NCBI GenBank assembly: GCA_964020085.1 | Contig: OZ026606.1 | Location: forward strand, 16,793,780-16,857,779 | DNA: 64,000 nt | Direction: 5' to 3' | Source: Micromussa lordhowensis | Taxonomy: Eukaryota; Cnidaria; Anthozoa; Scleractinia; Lobophylliidae | In this document: positions 30,101 to 43,530 of the stretch, one piece after another | How the letters are laid out: every line of letters starts with the position of its first letter | How positions within the stretch are numbered: the stretch's first letter is position 1 | Translations under genes and position numbers: made by a program | The notes under the pieces: generated by a model | Told to the model about the DNA's origin: nothing | Seen by the model: the letters and a program-made list of their open reading frames with translations, nothing else | The model's database searches: none

Positions 30101-33100
30101 TTACGGCGTATTTTGCCGAACAAGATGGTTCTTACTTTTGACTTTAGAGCGTGTCCTTGAGTTGAAATGCAACTAATTTCATGAGCAGTAAGTATTCTAA
30201 GTGCTACAGTTTGTTTTCCAACATTTTCCTTACTGAAAACGAAGAGAAGTTTTTTTGGCTGTTCTCAAAGTGAACACGTGTGACGTCACAAGGATAGTTT
30301 GAATATGCAAATCTTGCACGAAGTCGATCAAATTATTTTCACATATGTTTTTACATCAATATAGGTCTGATCTTGAGATCTTTCAATGCAGATATGTCGC
30401 AATTTCCAAGTAGTGATTGTGTGTTCTTGCGTCATTCAGAAAGTAAAAGAAGGTTGATCTGATTGCCCGTGACGTAATGTGCCATATAGTCTTGTCGGGA
30501 TGCCATACATTCTTGTTGAAATAGATTACTATATGTAAGGTGAACACATAATTGCTTCAGCGAGAATTACGACACCTTTAGCTTATTTTCTTTTATGTTA
30601 TAAGTGGTTGAATTTCCGGATGGAAGCCTGAAGAACATTATTTAAGGCATGAAGATGTTATATCATACGTTCTTGTTACGTCATAGGATTTCTTGAGTTT
30701 GTAAATGCGCATGTGCGTGGCGCGACACGTGGATTGAAGATGTGTTTTACTGAGCATGATTTGCTTATTCTCATTCGTTTATTCGGTTCTGTTTCCCTGG
30801 TTATAACAGAAGACATGATTGATCATCGCGGTTTTAAGCCTGAAAAAATTCAGGCCTGAACGGAATTCGAACTCGTGACATCTGCAATATATAAGAATCC
30901 CAAAATCTCGCTGACAGTTTTCTTTCACCGATAAATACATTAATATGCATGGTATATATCTTTGAATACTTACAGATTTCCATATGCTTAATCCACGCAT
31001 TCATTTTTGTTGTTGTTGCAGGAAACGTGAATAATTTGTGTTTTATATAGCATTGCAAATTCATGAGAGGAAACGGACGATAAAAAATGTGACACACGAC
31101 TAATAATAAAGTAATGGCCCAGAAGTATATATCAATAAAAACTCACATGTAACAGTACAGTACAATTTCAATGCAATATAGAAGCATTAGAGGGAAAGTT
31201 AATTGGTTCTCGCAATTTAAGAAGTAGCGACAATCAAATGCTATTAAACTCTGTTTTTACGGCGCATCTTTCAAAATTCTACTTCATTAATAAAGTCTAC
31301 CTTTTCCGCTTTGCATGCAAACATTGAAATGCAGTGAAACTCAAACAACCGAACCACTATTGTATGAAAATGTTTAGTGGCAAATGCGATGAAATATAAA
31401 GGAAGCACATTTTAAAATGGGAATTTTCAAGAAAGGTTTCTTTCGTAGTAGGGATTAAAAATCTCAAATGAGCGTTCAAATACTTACGAGCAGGTGGGAA
31501 TATGTTTTTTTTTTCTATCGTAATCGACTGAAAAGAAAATTTTTCAACTGACCGACGTCAAATATAAATTTTGCCACCACTAGTGTGGAGGGCCGGCATT
31601 TTCACAAACTTAACAGTCCTTTTGCGACCGCTTTTAACGCAACTATCAATAGAATCACGTATCATGATCTTTAAGAAACGATTTTGCGTATAGAAGCTAT
31701 GCTGTAAATTAGAAAAGCACTTGATATGAATTTGACAGAGAGTTCGTGTGGCATCCAAAAATAATAATTATCAACGAAGGCGCAACCGAAAAGTAACACG
31801 TAGTACTACAAGCGCTCAAGATAAGTCCGAGCTTCTCTATATCTTGTGCCTTGCAATATCACCACACAAAAGTGAAAGCATTTAAAGCAATTCATTAACC
31901 AGCTTTGCGATTCCCGCTGATTTGCAATTTTTTTTTCTGTAAAATCGGTGTAAGTATGAAAAATTCTTCCATACCTGTCGCCAGTTTTCAAATATCTCGG
32001 CAGAAATTGTTATCTCGTATTTTAAAAGACTGTCTGCTTCCAATCCTTGTTGAACGGCAGTCGAGCGTCGTGTTAAATGGAATTTCTTGTAAGTCAAAGC
32101 AAAGACGTGTTTATAAATTTGAATTGAACTTAAAACAATAACGGGCTCTGCCTTTGTGGAGAGAGATTTTCTGATAATACTCACAGCCTGAAGCTCAGCC
32201 ATTGCTTGACAATGTCGGCTTACGATTGTGCGTAATAGTTGAAACGAACACGAAATTCATTTCGCATTGACAATGATGGGCTCTAAAAACCGCTTAAGTG
32301 GAAATTTCCAGCCAATTGGCAAGCCGGGGTACTAGCCCAAATGATTCACTTTCGTCTGTCTTTGAGATAATAATGAATACACTTAAGATCATTTTCTTGG
32401 AGTATTGTTTAAAATCCAGGAGGCACATGCTGTCTTTATATCACTGAAACGCCATGGCTAATATTTCGAAATCGTTGTCACCATCACAGGGGTTTATAAC
32501 CCTCATTTATAGCACGATAATATTGCACACGTTCTCAAAGTTCTTTTACAAAAAGCGAAAATAATTCGAGCCAGAGCATTTACATGCGATGTGTGAAAAT
32601 CGCCAGCGGTTTGGAAAAAAAACATTTTAATGTAAAACTTTATACGAACTTTAAAAGGGAAAACCATTTTTAAACATTGAATAAAACAAAAAAAACCGAG
32701 TGAGTTTCAAAAGTCACCTAGATAAGAGTTTTTAACCAGAGTTAATTATTCTGTCCGGTGCTAAGGATGGCTCATTTTGGTGGCTTATTAAGAACATTTG
32801 CATGAAGCGCTGATATAGCTGGCGATAAAATCCAACACTCTGCTTCGCATTGGCGTGGGCCGGACAAATACCGATATTTTCCCCTTTGCTCTGACGTCAC
32901 GTGAGATAACAAGAACTACAAAAATATACTTAGAAGTACTAAAAGTTTCGACGCACTTGTTTTGAAATAGAAATTGATATTTATAGCAGGCCCTCCTTCT
33001 ACTTATTTTTTTTTTTGCACTAAGAACATGAAACATAAACACTGCTAGGGAATCTCGACATTTTGTTTTAAGGGGAGGGGGGCAGGCGAAACGCTGTGCG

Positions 33101-36100
33101 TTACTTTTTGCGCCTCGAACTTGAAGCAAAAAAAGTAAATTCAAGAAGCATGCAAGTATCTGCTTCCGTTTCACTGTAGATTACCTCCAACGTTTAACAT
33201 CGATCCCCTTCCGTTATGTAGTGTTCCTCCATTAAAGGAAATATCTTCTCTTTTTCAAAGAGGAGTACAAAAATACGTCCGTCAATGTTAAAACTTCTTT
33301 CCAACTTAGTTAGGTAAACGCCACAAATGATTAAAAAGATTAAAAGAAGAGTATGTAAGGCTTTCCTGTTAGGCTTTCGTGCAGAAGAATGCCTTTCATG
33401 TTTTAAAAGTGATCTTTTGACAACAGAACTGTTCGGGAATTGTTTTGCGGTTGACAAAGTAATTTTTTGGATTACCTATCTTCGTTTGAGGCGTCAGTTT
33501 CTGATAGCATTCTTTAACAACTTTACAAGCGGTAATTTAAGTGTTTCTAGTAAATTCAAAGTGCTCATATTTTTTAAAGAAACGAATAAAATATTTTACT
33601 GATTAAATGTTATCAGTATAACCTACAATTTAAAGGCGATGTCTCATCATGAAGTGTCTCTCGAAGTTGGGAGATATCTTAATTGAAAACTGGTGCTATA
33701 GTCAACAATTTTTTCTTGGATCGTCACATAAAGTTATAAAAGGTTAACGCAAAATTTGGTTACGTGATCAATGCGTTATAAAAAGATGGAGTGACCTTGC
33801 AAAATCTAGACTATAGTGTACACGCTTTGGGTGCAGTTGTTAACTGAACGTACTATATGCGGTTGAAAGTTACTCACAGTTTTTGTCGCTGAAATGTTTC
33901 AGTCTCACGAGCACTTCAGTCTAGTTGTTACAGAGCTGTTTGTTCGGGTTTAAAACAAGTCTATCCACCGCACCCAGCAATATATTAAAAAACCTTGTAT
34001 GTGTTTTTCGCAATTCAAAAGAAATTTCCAAGCTTGAGGCGAATGCATGGGCTAGAGAGTAATCCATTATTAAAATTCCCGATGCGTTAATCCCCTTTTG
34101 ATAACAAAAATAGCCAACGGGCATAAAACAATTATCCTTTAAAAATAAAAAAAAAATCTCTCAGTTCCGGCAAAGGACCTCCATAAAATCATCTATTGTT
34201 TGCCGTTTATTTATCTTCTGTTCCCTCTGTTTCTTCTGTAAATCCAGTTGTGTTGAGGAAGAATAATGCTCTGAAAGCTGTTGATTGCTTCATTCCTCAT
34301 TGCTTCATTCGTCATTGCTTGATTCTTTCTTTATTCTTTGTCTATCAGTTTGTTATTTTTTCTCTACGTGACCGATCGAAGGGATTCAAAAAATGAGACA
34401 TCACAAAATCCAAAGCTTGCCTTGTACTGAACCTTCGGTGGTGTATTTGGCTTTATGGGGGAACTGAACTAAATCAAGATATTAACTTCAAAGTGGTGGC
34501 CTAATGAATCTTGTGAACAATTTCTATTATCGCGGACGTCACACTGAGTGTAAAACGTTTTTCTCGTCAATGTAGCTTTGGACATAGAAGGAACACCTGT
34601 CAATTTTCTATCGATTGAGATGATTTTCTTTTTCAAAACTTAAACCGGTGTATTGAACCTGGAATAATGGGAACTTGAATATTTACAATAAATAAATATG
34701 CTTAACGAAACTTATTTTAAAACATGGCTGAAGATAACGTTTTACTAGTAAAGTGCTATTCAGCTGTTCAATTTTTGGGGGAAAATACCAGAAGGAAAAC
34801 CAGAACCGACCTAAACCCTGAATTGTTAATGTTAAACAGCAAACCACTGGAAATAATTGCGTTTTCTTTGCCTTGGGAAAACTGTATTGATATTGGCGCT
34901 TTGGCCGGACGTGTTGAAATGAGACCATTTATCTCGTGTCAGTTGAAAACGGCTATTGTTTTTGTTTAAAATTTAAACAGTCAGAACTTCCTTTCAAATA
35001 TAAGCTGCATCGAAATTAACTGCCAAGCTACTGTTTAAAATAAGCAAAATATTTCAAATACATTTCGTGTTTGGTCTAAGGGCAACAGTTGGAAACACCT
35101 CCCTTGTAACCGGAATGTACGTGTTGATACGAAACTTCCTCACAGCAAAAAAATCCTTGTTGTTTTTTCGTCGACTCAGTTTAATTTCCTATTCAATTTT
35201 TTTAAGACGCTTTTCTCTCAGTTTCTTCAGCCCAGTAAATAATTCAAGCTCATTTCCTCTTTGCTGCGAGGGATTCATTCATTTCTCAGTTGTTATAATG
35301 TTAAACAATAATAGGGGCGTAAGAGGAAAAATAGAGCGGAAATTATTTTGCCAAAGTAAAACACGGTTTTACAATAAATAACACTAGAGTGACCTTGGGC
35401 GAACCGCTGTTTTTCTTTTTCGGTAACCTAGTTCTTTTTAATTTGAACTGTGTTTTTTGGAGTAGGCTAACTTTGAAATTATCGCCAAAATTGCCTAACT
35501 TTCATACTCCAGCACTAGTAACCACAAGTCAGTTTTACTCGGCAAAAACACAAATGAAAGAACTTGTTTACACTGAAAACCCGACCTAGCGTGTTAAAAC
35601 TGAATGTTATTCCACTATTTTATGTTATGCATGTTAACTTGTCTTCATGGTCACTGAAAAACATACCTTAAATCAGTTAGGAGTCTTTACAGCTAAGGCT
35701 TAACGTGTCAACATACAAGTTCGCCATTTTACTACACGCCAGCAGCAGTTAAGCCACTTTTTCCTCATAAGCTTTGAGAGAACTTACCCTCGACAATCGA
35801 TTGCATGCTCTTCGGCCCAGTGGGTGACAAGGAAGTAAGTGAAGTAGCCTAAGTCAGTGTGATCAATGTTCGCATTCTTATTACTTACTCGACTAACCTT
35901 GTATCGATGCTTGGAGGAGTATTTACTTGTTTATCATTGTTATGTTAGAGTTACTGACCGAGCAAACCGCTTTCTTTTCGGCAAAATTACAATGCCTATA
36001 ATTATTAATAGTACCGTCTGAACCGGATGACCCCCTTTGGGGGAGCTCTTTCCAAGAGCACGTACCAAGCCCCGGGGCCAAACAGAGACTTCCAGAGAAC

Positions 36101-36820
36101 ACCTTTTGTGCTTCGCAGGCACAAAGAATGAATTCGATTCTTAAAAATTATTACAACCAGACAATGTTTCCTCGTGCACTAAAAGAAGTTGGACTTTACT
36201 CGTTTTGATGCTGCCATTTATCACATTAAGTGAATTAAATAATGCTCAGTATATAAATAAAGTCTTTCTTTCCGGCATTCATTCATTCGAATTCAGGAGA
36301 CGTGTTCATAAATATTTAAAGTCGTCGACACGAGAGGAAATTATTGAAATCCGTACAAAACATTTATCACTTCAATCTCCAGCTACGTAAAGACGATTTT
36401 AAAATTTACCTCGTGAGGAATAAACATCAAGCAGTTTGGGAATAAATCATTTTTGTCAAATCCTCGGTGTGCTATCCCGGACGCACTCCCGACAACAGAT
36501 ATCATTGTCCAATCAAGAACGTCCCCTAGAATACTCGATAAGTCGTTGCGTTAAAGCTTTCAGCAAAAAGGGCTACATCTCATTACTGCCTACGCCGGAT
36601 TAAATATGATAGACATTTTATCCAAGGAGTGTGACTTTAAGATTGCAAATATACATTGCAAGAAAATGCATAAACAGTTGTGAATAAATGCTGTATACTC
36701 AAGGCCAAACCCCAGTTTATATATTTTTCTGGTAATCAACAACTATATCTCCTTCAAAGAAATTAAGAACCTAATTATTATGTTGTACAAGCCCGGCTAA
36801 GTAGATGAATCATAGTGCGT
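27190..36820. other. 9.6-kb region without a supported gene
   Basis: AT-rich. No repeat larger than a short local palindrome and no recognisable protein. Minus-strand frames at 32202-31882 (106 codons) and 28232-27810 (two frames in the same phase separated by two stops) are the least random-looking, but nothing identifies them. Confidence 0.55.
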
Positions 36821-36826
36821 GACTAA

Positions 36827-37011
36827 GGGTGCATTTCTCTGGGGTGATCTGGATCAGGATCAGTGATCCAAGATCTGTCTGGATCATGGTGCATCAAAGC
36901 AACCGATGAATTCATGACCAGAGTGGATTCATTGATTCCTTTGATGCACCATGATCCAGACAGATCTTGGATCACTGATCCTGATCCAGATCTCCCCAAA
37001 CGAATGCAGCC
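36827..37011. mobile_element. 185-bp MITE, TAA target duplication (PIF/Harbinger-like)
   Basis: Left end GGGTGCATTTCTCTGGGG and right end CCCCAAACGAATGCAGCC are imperfect TIRs. Inside is a long hairpin (GATCTGGATCAGGATCAGTG and complement). TAA stands on both sides (36824-36826, 37012-37014). A 3-bp TWA duplication is typical of PIF/Harbinger. Confidence 0.75.
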
Positions 37012-37229
37012 TAATGCTACTACGTTGTACACGCATGAACTGGCTCTAAAAGAGAAAGCTTGTTCTCTGCTGTCCGGGCAACAGTGTCGCCCTTTGCTCG
37101 ATTATCTGCCGCTGGGATGAAGACCGCAGACTCGGGAGAGCGAAAGAATTCGAGCCTACAATGTCGTCACAGGCTTATAAATTGATTTCAACAAACTAGT
37201 CCGCTGCGAATTTTTATAGGCTCCTGGTG

Positions 37230-37415
37230 AGGATGGGAACAAACTTCGGCGAGCAAAGCGAGCGGACAAGCGCGAAACTGAAGAATTTCGTTCGGGTTCG
37301 CCGGGAACGTGTTTGCAGGCTAAGTCCTTAGCCTACGAACTGGTTCCGGGCGGGGACGAAAAAAAAATCGGCGAGCAAAGCGAGCGGACGAGCGCGAATC
37401 ATAGTTGCGGACACG
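37230..37415. repeat. Direct repeat pair, decayed element
   Basis: CGGCGAGCAAAGCGAGCGGA followed by CxAGCGCGAA occurs at about 37,249 and again at about 37,371. Both copies follow a related stretch ending in GGGAAC or GGGGACG. Nature unknown. Confidence 0.6.
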
Positions 37416-39364
37416 AATCTATTTGGAAGAGAACGTCTTACTCACCGGGGTACTGTAACTCTCCCTGTTCTCACACTGTAGAAATCTACAAAATAATAAA
37501 GAGAAAAAATCATTTTGACATCAGATAATATGTATTTCTTTTAGGTGTTTAATTAGGTTGCTTGGTATTAGTTCCCAGTGGGATAATTAGGCCTTTATAT
37601 ACCACTCCTTGTGAATATCACACCACTTGACGCCGACCAGTTTACTCGAGGCTGTTTTTTTCTTTTATATAGTTGTTTTAAATAGCGTGTGACTTTTTTC
37701 TTATATTCTTTGGCTTGTAACCTTATTCAGTGTGTCTCCGGTTCAAACTTTTGTAAATAAACTCGATCATCGCTGGCGGCTCCCTCCACTAATTGTTGTG
37801 CTACTTGTCTCTTCTACTTATAATAGAAATGTTTTCTATTCGGCTGAGCGAAGCGAAAGAGAATAGAAAGTTGTAAAAGTTCGAAAACAATTAATTAATT
37901 AATGCACTCGTCACAATGGGTAATTAGAAAAGTGTCTTTAAATTTCCTGTTTTAATTCAGAGGAGCCCGTTTCATTTCGCTTCTGGGACACAATTCTCGA
38001 TTAAGCAGTTGCAAAGAAGCGGGAATCGAACAAGATTCGCACGCACGTCCATCAGGATTCCGGCGCAGATGTGTCTATACTCACGGAGTTGCGGCAAGGG
38101 ACTAGATCATAGTGTCTTAGTTGTGGATAGGAACTGCGATTAAAATTTCCGTGTTTCACGTGTACGAGCACTACTTGTGCATTCCCACACTGTACCAAAA
38201 TGTGATTGATAGCTAACGGTGACAAAATTTCCAACGCGTTTTCTAAACACTTCCGTCCCAAGACGGAACAATTCGAGCTTTACAGGTGCTTGATGTCTTT
38301 CGAGTCTCGCTTAAAGAATTTTAAGATTTTATCATTGTTCAGATTTTTCTCAAAGATGACTTATCTATGACTTAATTTGATGATCATGACCGTTGAAAAG
38401 CTCCTAACAGCACTTTATTTTAGCATCGCACTTTGTGCACCAAAAACTGACTAGGCACTAAGGAGGATTCCGTCAAAGAACGGTTCTTTTGAAAGCTGAG
38501 GAAAGTAAATACTCTTCGTGTTTTCTCAGTTTATTTAAAACTCGACTGAGATTATCCTATATGTCATAAAATAATGTAATTCAGCTGTGTGCATCGCTGA
38601 GTTCCAAAGTAGTACAACATCAGTCCATAGTTTATACTGAAAAATGTTTAGGAGCTGCAACAACTCCATAGAATAAACAAACCCGCAAAATTTGAAACTA
38701 ATTTTACATATGTTTTCTGTGTTGGAAATGATACCATCCAAACACAGAGTTTTCTGGCCAAAGATTGCCTTGGGTGCCAAATCGCGAAGAGCAGAGTCCA
38801 AATACAAATTAGATTACAAGACAATCAGTATATTTTCGCCGAACGGTTTGACTGGAATGTGGTATAAATTTGAAACATGTGATTGGGTTCAGTGCTGTTA
38901 GCAGATAAAGTAATATACACGGTAATATACACGGCGGCACAAGTATGCTTTTGAATTCGCCCAGACTTTCAATTCTCGATTGATTGGCTTGAAGCAGAAT
39001 ACCTGTGCTGTTTTCTATTTCCTAAGCCAGTCAAGATTTTGTTAAAAATAAAAATAACAGAGGACGCAAATTAAGATTACTGTTAATGTCATGAAGACGA
39101 ATACTATCGGGAATACTATACATTCCGCAACTCTAGCCTGCCTCATGACACGCCAACAAAGTTGAACACCTGCTCCTACTCATTCATCGCTAGCGAACCA
39201 AGTATAGTAATAACTCTGAACAACACTTGCGTAAGAGAGGGATGCACTCTCCCATCACCAGATACACGATGAAAGGCAATAACCACGATATAAATACTGA
39301 CAGGGGGTGTGCTGCCCGGTTCACTAAGATGACTAAGATGATATATTTTTAATTCAAAACAAAA

Positions 39365-39478
39365 TAGTACACACTTAATGTCTGGTCCCGAGGGAAGCAG
39401 TTAGTTTTAGTAACCATCAGCACTCGAGGGAAAACATGAAAACTACTTAGTTTCCCGATGGACCATACATTAAGTGCT
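39365..39478. repeat. Imperfect palindromic element
   Basis: CACTTAATGTCTGGTCCCGAGGGAA pairs imperfectly with TTTCCCGATGGACCATACATTAAGTG. About 110 bp; the following 100 bases include a CAATCA-rich stretch also typical of repeat ends. Confidence 0.6.
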
Positions 39479-40136
39479 ATGTTACATATTTAGACAAAAA
39501 CAAACAAACAAACAAAGTGCGCGATTGTATCCCGGTCGGATACATTTGAATTTGATCTGGGGCACGTGACCAAGAATCAACCAATCACAGTGCTCGTTTT
39601 GTTGGGTGAAAGTCTAGGTGAAAAAACAAACATATTTAACTATACATACTTTTTACAAATACGTGATCACAGTTTTCCTGTTAGTTCGTGACTATTTGAG
39701 TTTTTTTGTGTGTTTTTCTTCTCTTTCATTTCAAAGTTTGTAATTACGTTATACTCTCAGCTATAGTTTTGTTGTCTGCTAATAAGCACTATTTTTTATT
39801 TTTTATGCATTTTTATCTCTATTTTTTGATTTTCTATTATTTAGTTTTGTAATACTCTTGTAGCTCTTTCAGATTTTGTAAGCAAGCTGCTAGGCTTATA
39901 AAAGATGTAACATTCAATTGTTCCAGTGCTATACAGTAAACTGATGAATGTCTGAAGATCGAAACGTTTTTAAATTTTTGTTTTCAATTTTTTTAGTTCC
40001 AGAAGCTGTCAGTCCATCGGTCTTTTTAACTCTTCTTTTTATCTACGCATGCCATGGCTTGGACTTGGAATCTCCATCTGGATGCTTAACGCCGTCGTTG
40101 GCTCAGGCAGCCCCGGCATTGAAACTTCTACATACA

Positions 40137-40262
40137 GTGGAACCGCGTTTTAACGAACCTCTACAAAACGACGTCCTCGGTATAACGAACGATATTCCTG
40201 GCCCAGAAATAGTAAAATATATGGAAAAGAATCTCGATGTACAATGAAACCTCGTTATAGCA
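40137..40262 (+). repeat. Possible pogo/Tc1-like terminal fragment
   Basis: CAGTGGAACCGCGTTTTAAC preceded by TA, and CAATGAAACCTCGTTATAGC about 105 bases later, both resemble pogo-type termini (CAGTnGAACCTCGnTATAAC). Both are in the same orientation and no right end was found, so this is a fragment. Confidence 0.4.
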
Positions 40263-42440
40263 TACATAATGTGCCAGTTTTTGTCATTTTTCCTCTATCA
40301 TATTTCCAACTGTCGCATGTGTATTTCAAATCAGTGTAATGATAATTCACATTTGACAATTTTATCTGATGTGTGCTGCACAAAAGCACACAAGTTGTGT
40401 AGTACGAAACTAAATAATAATAAAATGCCAAGTCAAATTCCACAGTTGATCCCACTCCATTGCTTGTCTGTTCACAGACACTCTATTTTTTCTTGAGTTC
40501 GTCGAGATCACGTTGAAACTTAGCTCGGTGTGTGGGCATGCAGGCGCATGCACGCGCTGAAACTCAACCGGGTCCGTCCCGCGAAAGATCCGGCAAAACT
40601 CTCGCGGACCTCTGAATCAACTGTGCGCAAACCATCATAGAAATGATATACACGGCTCATAGTTGCTTCACGATTCATTACAGCACATCAACTTCCTGAC
40701 GTCAGTGATAGATGTCAAGGAAACGAGTTAGAAATCGTAAGAACCAGACAGTCAAGCATAAACAATTTGAGGACCTTTGACCACCTTTGAGGAAAGATCC
40801 TTTAAAAACTTTAAAACCCCTTTGTGTTCTGATGCCAACTGATAGCCGATCGAAATAAATACACTGTTTCTTTAGTGGTGCACATAATCAGAGTATGTCT
40901 TCAAAATCTAGTGAAAACATTTTGAAAAGAATGTTGATGTTATTAACTTCCCTAATGTCCCACACAAGCTAATCACATGCCACGGTGTGTATTATATCGA
41001 TCGAAGCCAGACTGATCGATGTATCACTTGCAACTTGTGGGAAATGTTCAAAACACTTACTTAAACTCGTCGCTACGTTGACTCGGGTAAGTGCTCACTC
41101 TTCAACGGCCACCAGATACAAGGAATCTATGCAACGAAACCGAGCACAGATAGACTAGACACTATCAAACACGCTAACGTAGTTTAGAGGCTGCCTGAAA
41201 TGAGTTTAATCCCTAGCTCTTATTGTTGAAATACGATCGTTTTGACAAGGGCCCTTATGACAATGGAAATATAGGAAATTGGTGCCAAGAAAATGAAATG
41301 GTTGATTAATCTTGTTGTCTTTTAAGAAGTTTCTGTCGATGGTTTCTGTGAATTATAAATTGTCTTTTAGCCCCCAAAATCGTCTTCTTTGTCGTTTTTG
41401 CCAGGAGTGTAGTTCTTTTAAGGTTCCTCAAGTCGTAAGACACTTTCCACATGTGGATCTGTTGTGTGTCAAAGGGCAAAAACTGAACCACGCGACGAAA
41501 GTGAATGGTTTTTTTTTCAAGATCCGATTTAAAGGATCTACCGTAATTAATTGGCTGATTAGAATGGCTTATGTCATGATACAGACAACACAACAAAATG
41601 CAGCCAGATCGTTTACACTGAATTATTCGGGCTGAATGAAAGTTTTCCTTGTAAAATTGAAATTAATTGAGAATTAAATCAACGAGAAGTGAAAGGTATT
41701 TCATCGCTTTCTTACCAAGGAAAATAACGATATAAAATATCACGAACCGGTTCGATCCATGGAGACTTGCCTCACGATAGGAGCTTACATGAAGGGGGAA
41801 GGGTAGCTAGCCTTTTAGCTCGGTTAAATACAGACATCATCGGCGGAACTTTTGCGCTCCTCGGAGTCTAGGGCATTTCTTTGCAAATGAAAGGTCTCGT
41901 CATTATAGGCAATTAACGTTTGTAAAGCGTTAATTAATCCATTTCAAATTAATCCGCCTTAAATTAATGTGAATTAAAATACACGGTTTTCAAAATAAAG
42001 GAAATCAACGCGAATGACAATGTAACATTCCATTGTACTGGGAAATATATAACTAATTTCAGTTTCAATGCAAAATCATTGTTGATTATTGTATATTTTT
42101 AAGAAAAAAGAACAAATTAGGGTGGAACGAGTTACCGACCCGGGGGAACACCCATGTAAAAATGATGAGTGTCAGAAAAGAAAATAATTTTCAGAAAAGA
42201 ATTATTGCAAATAGAAAAAGCCGTTGATAATTTTTCGTTTCCCATACGTCAGGAAGACGGTGATTAAGAATCGTATGAATTTAAGTGCAATTAAGGTTTC
42301 TTTTCACTACGTTCGAGTGATAATTGAAAATTGTCTCCAACTTTCACAAGCCTTTAGGCGAAGAGTGCAATTTGAAAGATTTTCAAACATCCGAGTAGGG
42401 CCAATAATCTTCAATTGCTCGAGCCTCCATACGATTGCTT

Positions 42441-42770
42441 ATTTATTACAAGTTGGAAAAAATAACGAACAAACTGCAGTGCAAATCAAAAATTAACGAC
42501 AAATTGACCCGCTCTGAGCCAATCACAATGAAGTAATTTTCTCTGGCATATAATAATGAATCAAACCATTGACATGGAAATTAACGCCCCCTGAATGTTT
42601 ATTTTATTTATTACAAGTTGGAAAAAATAACGAACAAACTGCAGTGCAAATCAAAACTTAACGACAAATTGACCTGCTCTGAGCCAATCACAATGAAGTA
42701 ATTTTCTCTGGCATATAATAATGAATCAAACCATTGACATGGAAATTAACGCCCCCTGAATGTTTATTTT
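42441..42770. repeat. 165-bp tandem duplication
   Basis: ATTTATTACAAGTTGGAAAA starts both units (42441, 42606); they end in CCCCCTGAATGTTTATTTTA. The two copies differ at only a few positions (for example AAAAATTAACG vs AAAACTTAACG). Confidence 0.93.
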
Positions 42771-43492
42771 ATAACGAAAAAAGCAAGACAAGTAAACAAT
42801 TGGTGGGAACCAGTATGAAACTCTACCGGCGGTAATCACAAAAATCAATTAACATAATTAATGAGGATCGACAATCAAGGTAACTTCCTGTGCAATCCTT
42901 TAAAGCTATCCACCATGAGTATTATTGTTAAGTGAGACTAAGTAGAAAAAAAAATTGGATCAAGAATTTGCTCAAAGTGTGGCCTCGTTTTGGTGCTCTT
43001 TTCAGAGCAAGCAACATAAGCACAAAGAAACAAATAGCTAAGCTAAAACGCAGACGGTTCTAAAACGAGTTTAAGGTAAACAGGCATGCGTCAGTCATGT
43101 AATTCGCAGCTTAACTTAGCGGTCAGACCGCTTAATCGTATCGTACTGAAAATATATTCGTCCATGGCTCCAGTCAGTAGTGCTTTTATCTCACGAATGA
43201 GCCATTTGATACTGCCACTGACATATAGACAGAAACTTTCTTAACGTGTCAATGCCTTGTAGCATGGACGGGAAAATGCCATACTAATTTGAGAAAACAA
43301 AATAAATAGAAGAGAAAAGAAATAATTTGAAAAAATATGCACTGTAAAACGACTTAAAATGTCTTATTCACTAAGCTTAAACCATTCAATCCAGTGTGAG
43401 TTTTTGCCGTTGTTAATTATCAGACAGGGCAGAGTTTACAAATCCCAATATTCTCGTGCCAAGCAAGGCTTGGCGCTCGATTAAATAATATA

Positions 43493-43496
<4 letters not shown>

Positions 43497-43527
<31 letters not shown>
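43497..43527. repeat. (TG)n microsatellite
   Basis: About 14 TG units between ATATATATCTA and TATATACAAC. Confidence 0.95.

Positions 43528-43530
<3 letters not shown>

Noticed and set aside
31806..32202. 106-codon minus-strand ORF
   Set aside because: No recognisable motif; could be a single exon of an unknown gene, but I cannot support it from sequence alone.
32788..33174. 128-codon minus-strand ORF with a hydrophobic N-terminus resembling a signal peptide
   Set aside because: Composition looks random after residue 40, no homologue recognised, and no promoter or splice evidence.
38010..38035. tRNA-like B box GTTCGATTCCC on the minus strand
   Set aside because: No A box or cloverleaf upstream; not a tRNA and not clearly a SINE.
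40137..40510. Complete pogo-type element
   Set aside because: Only same-orientation end-like motifs were found; no right TIR.
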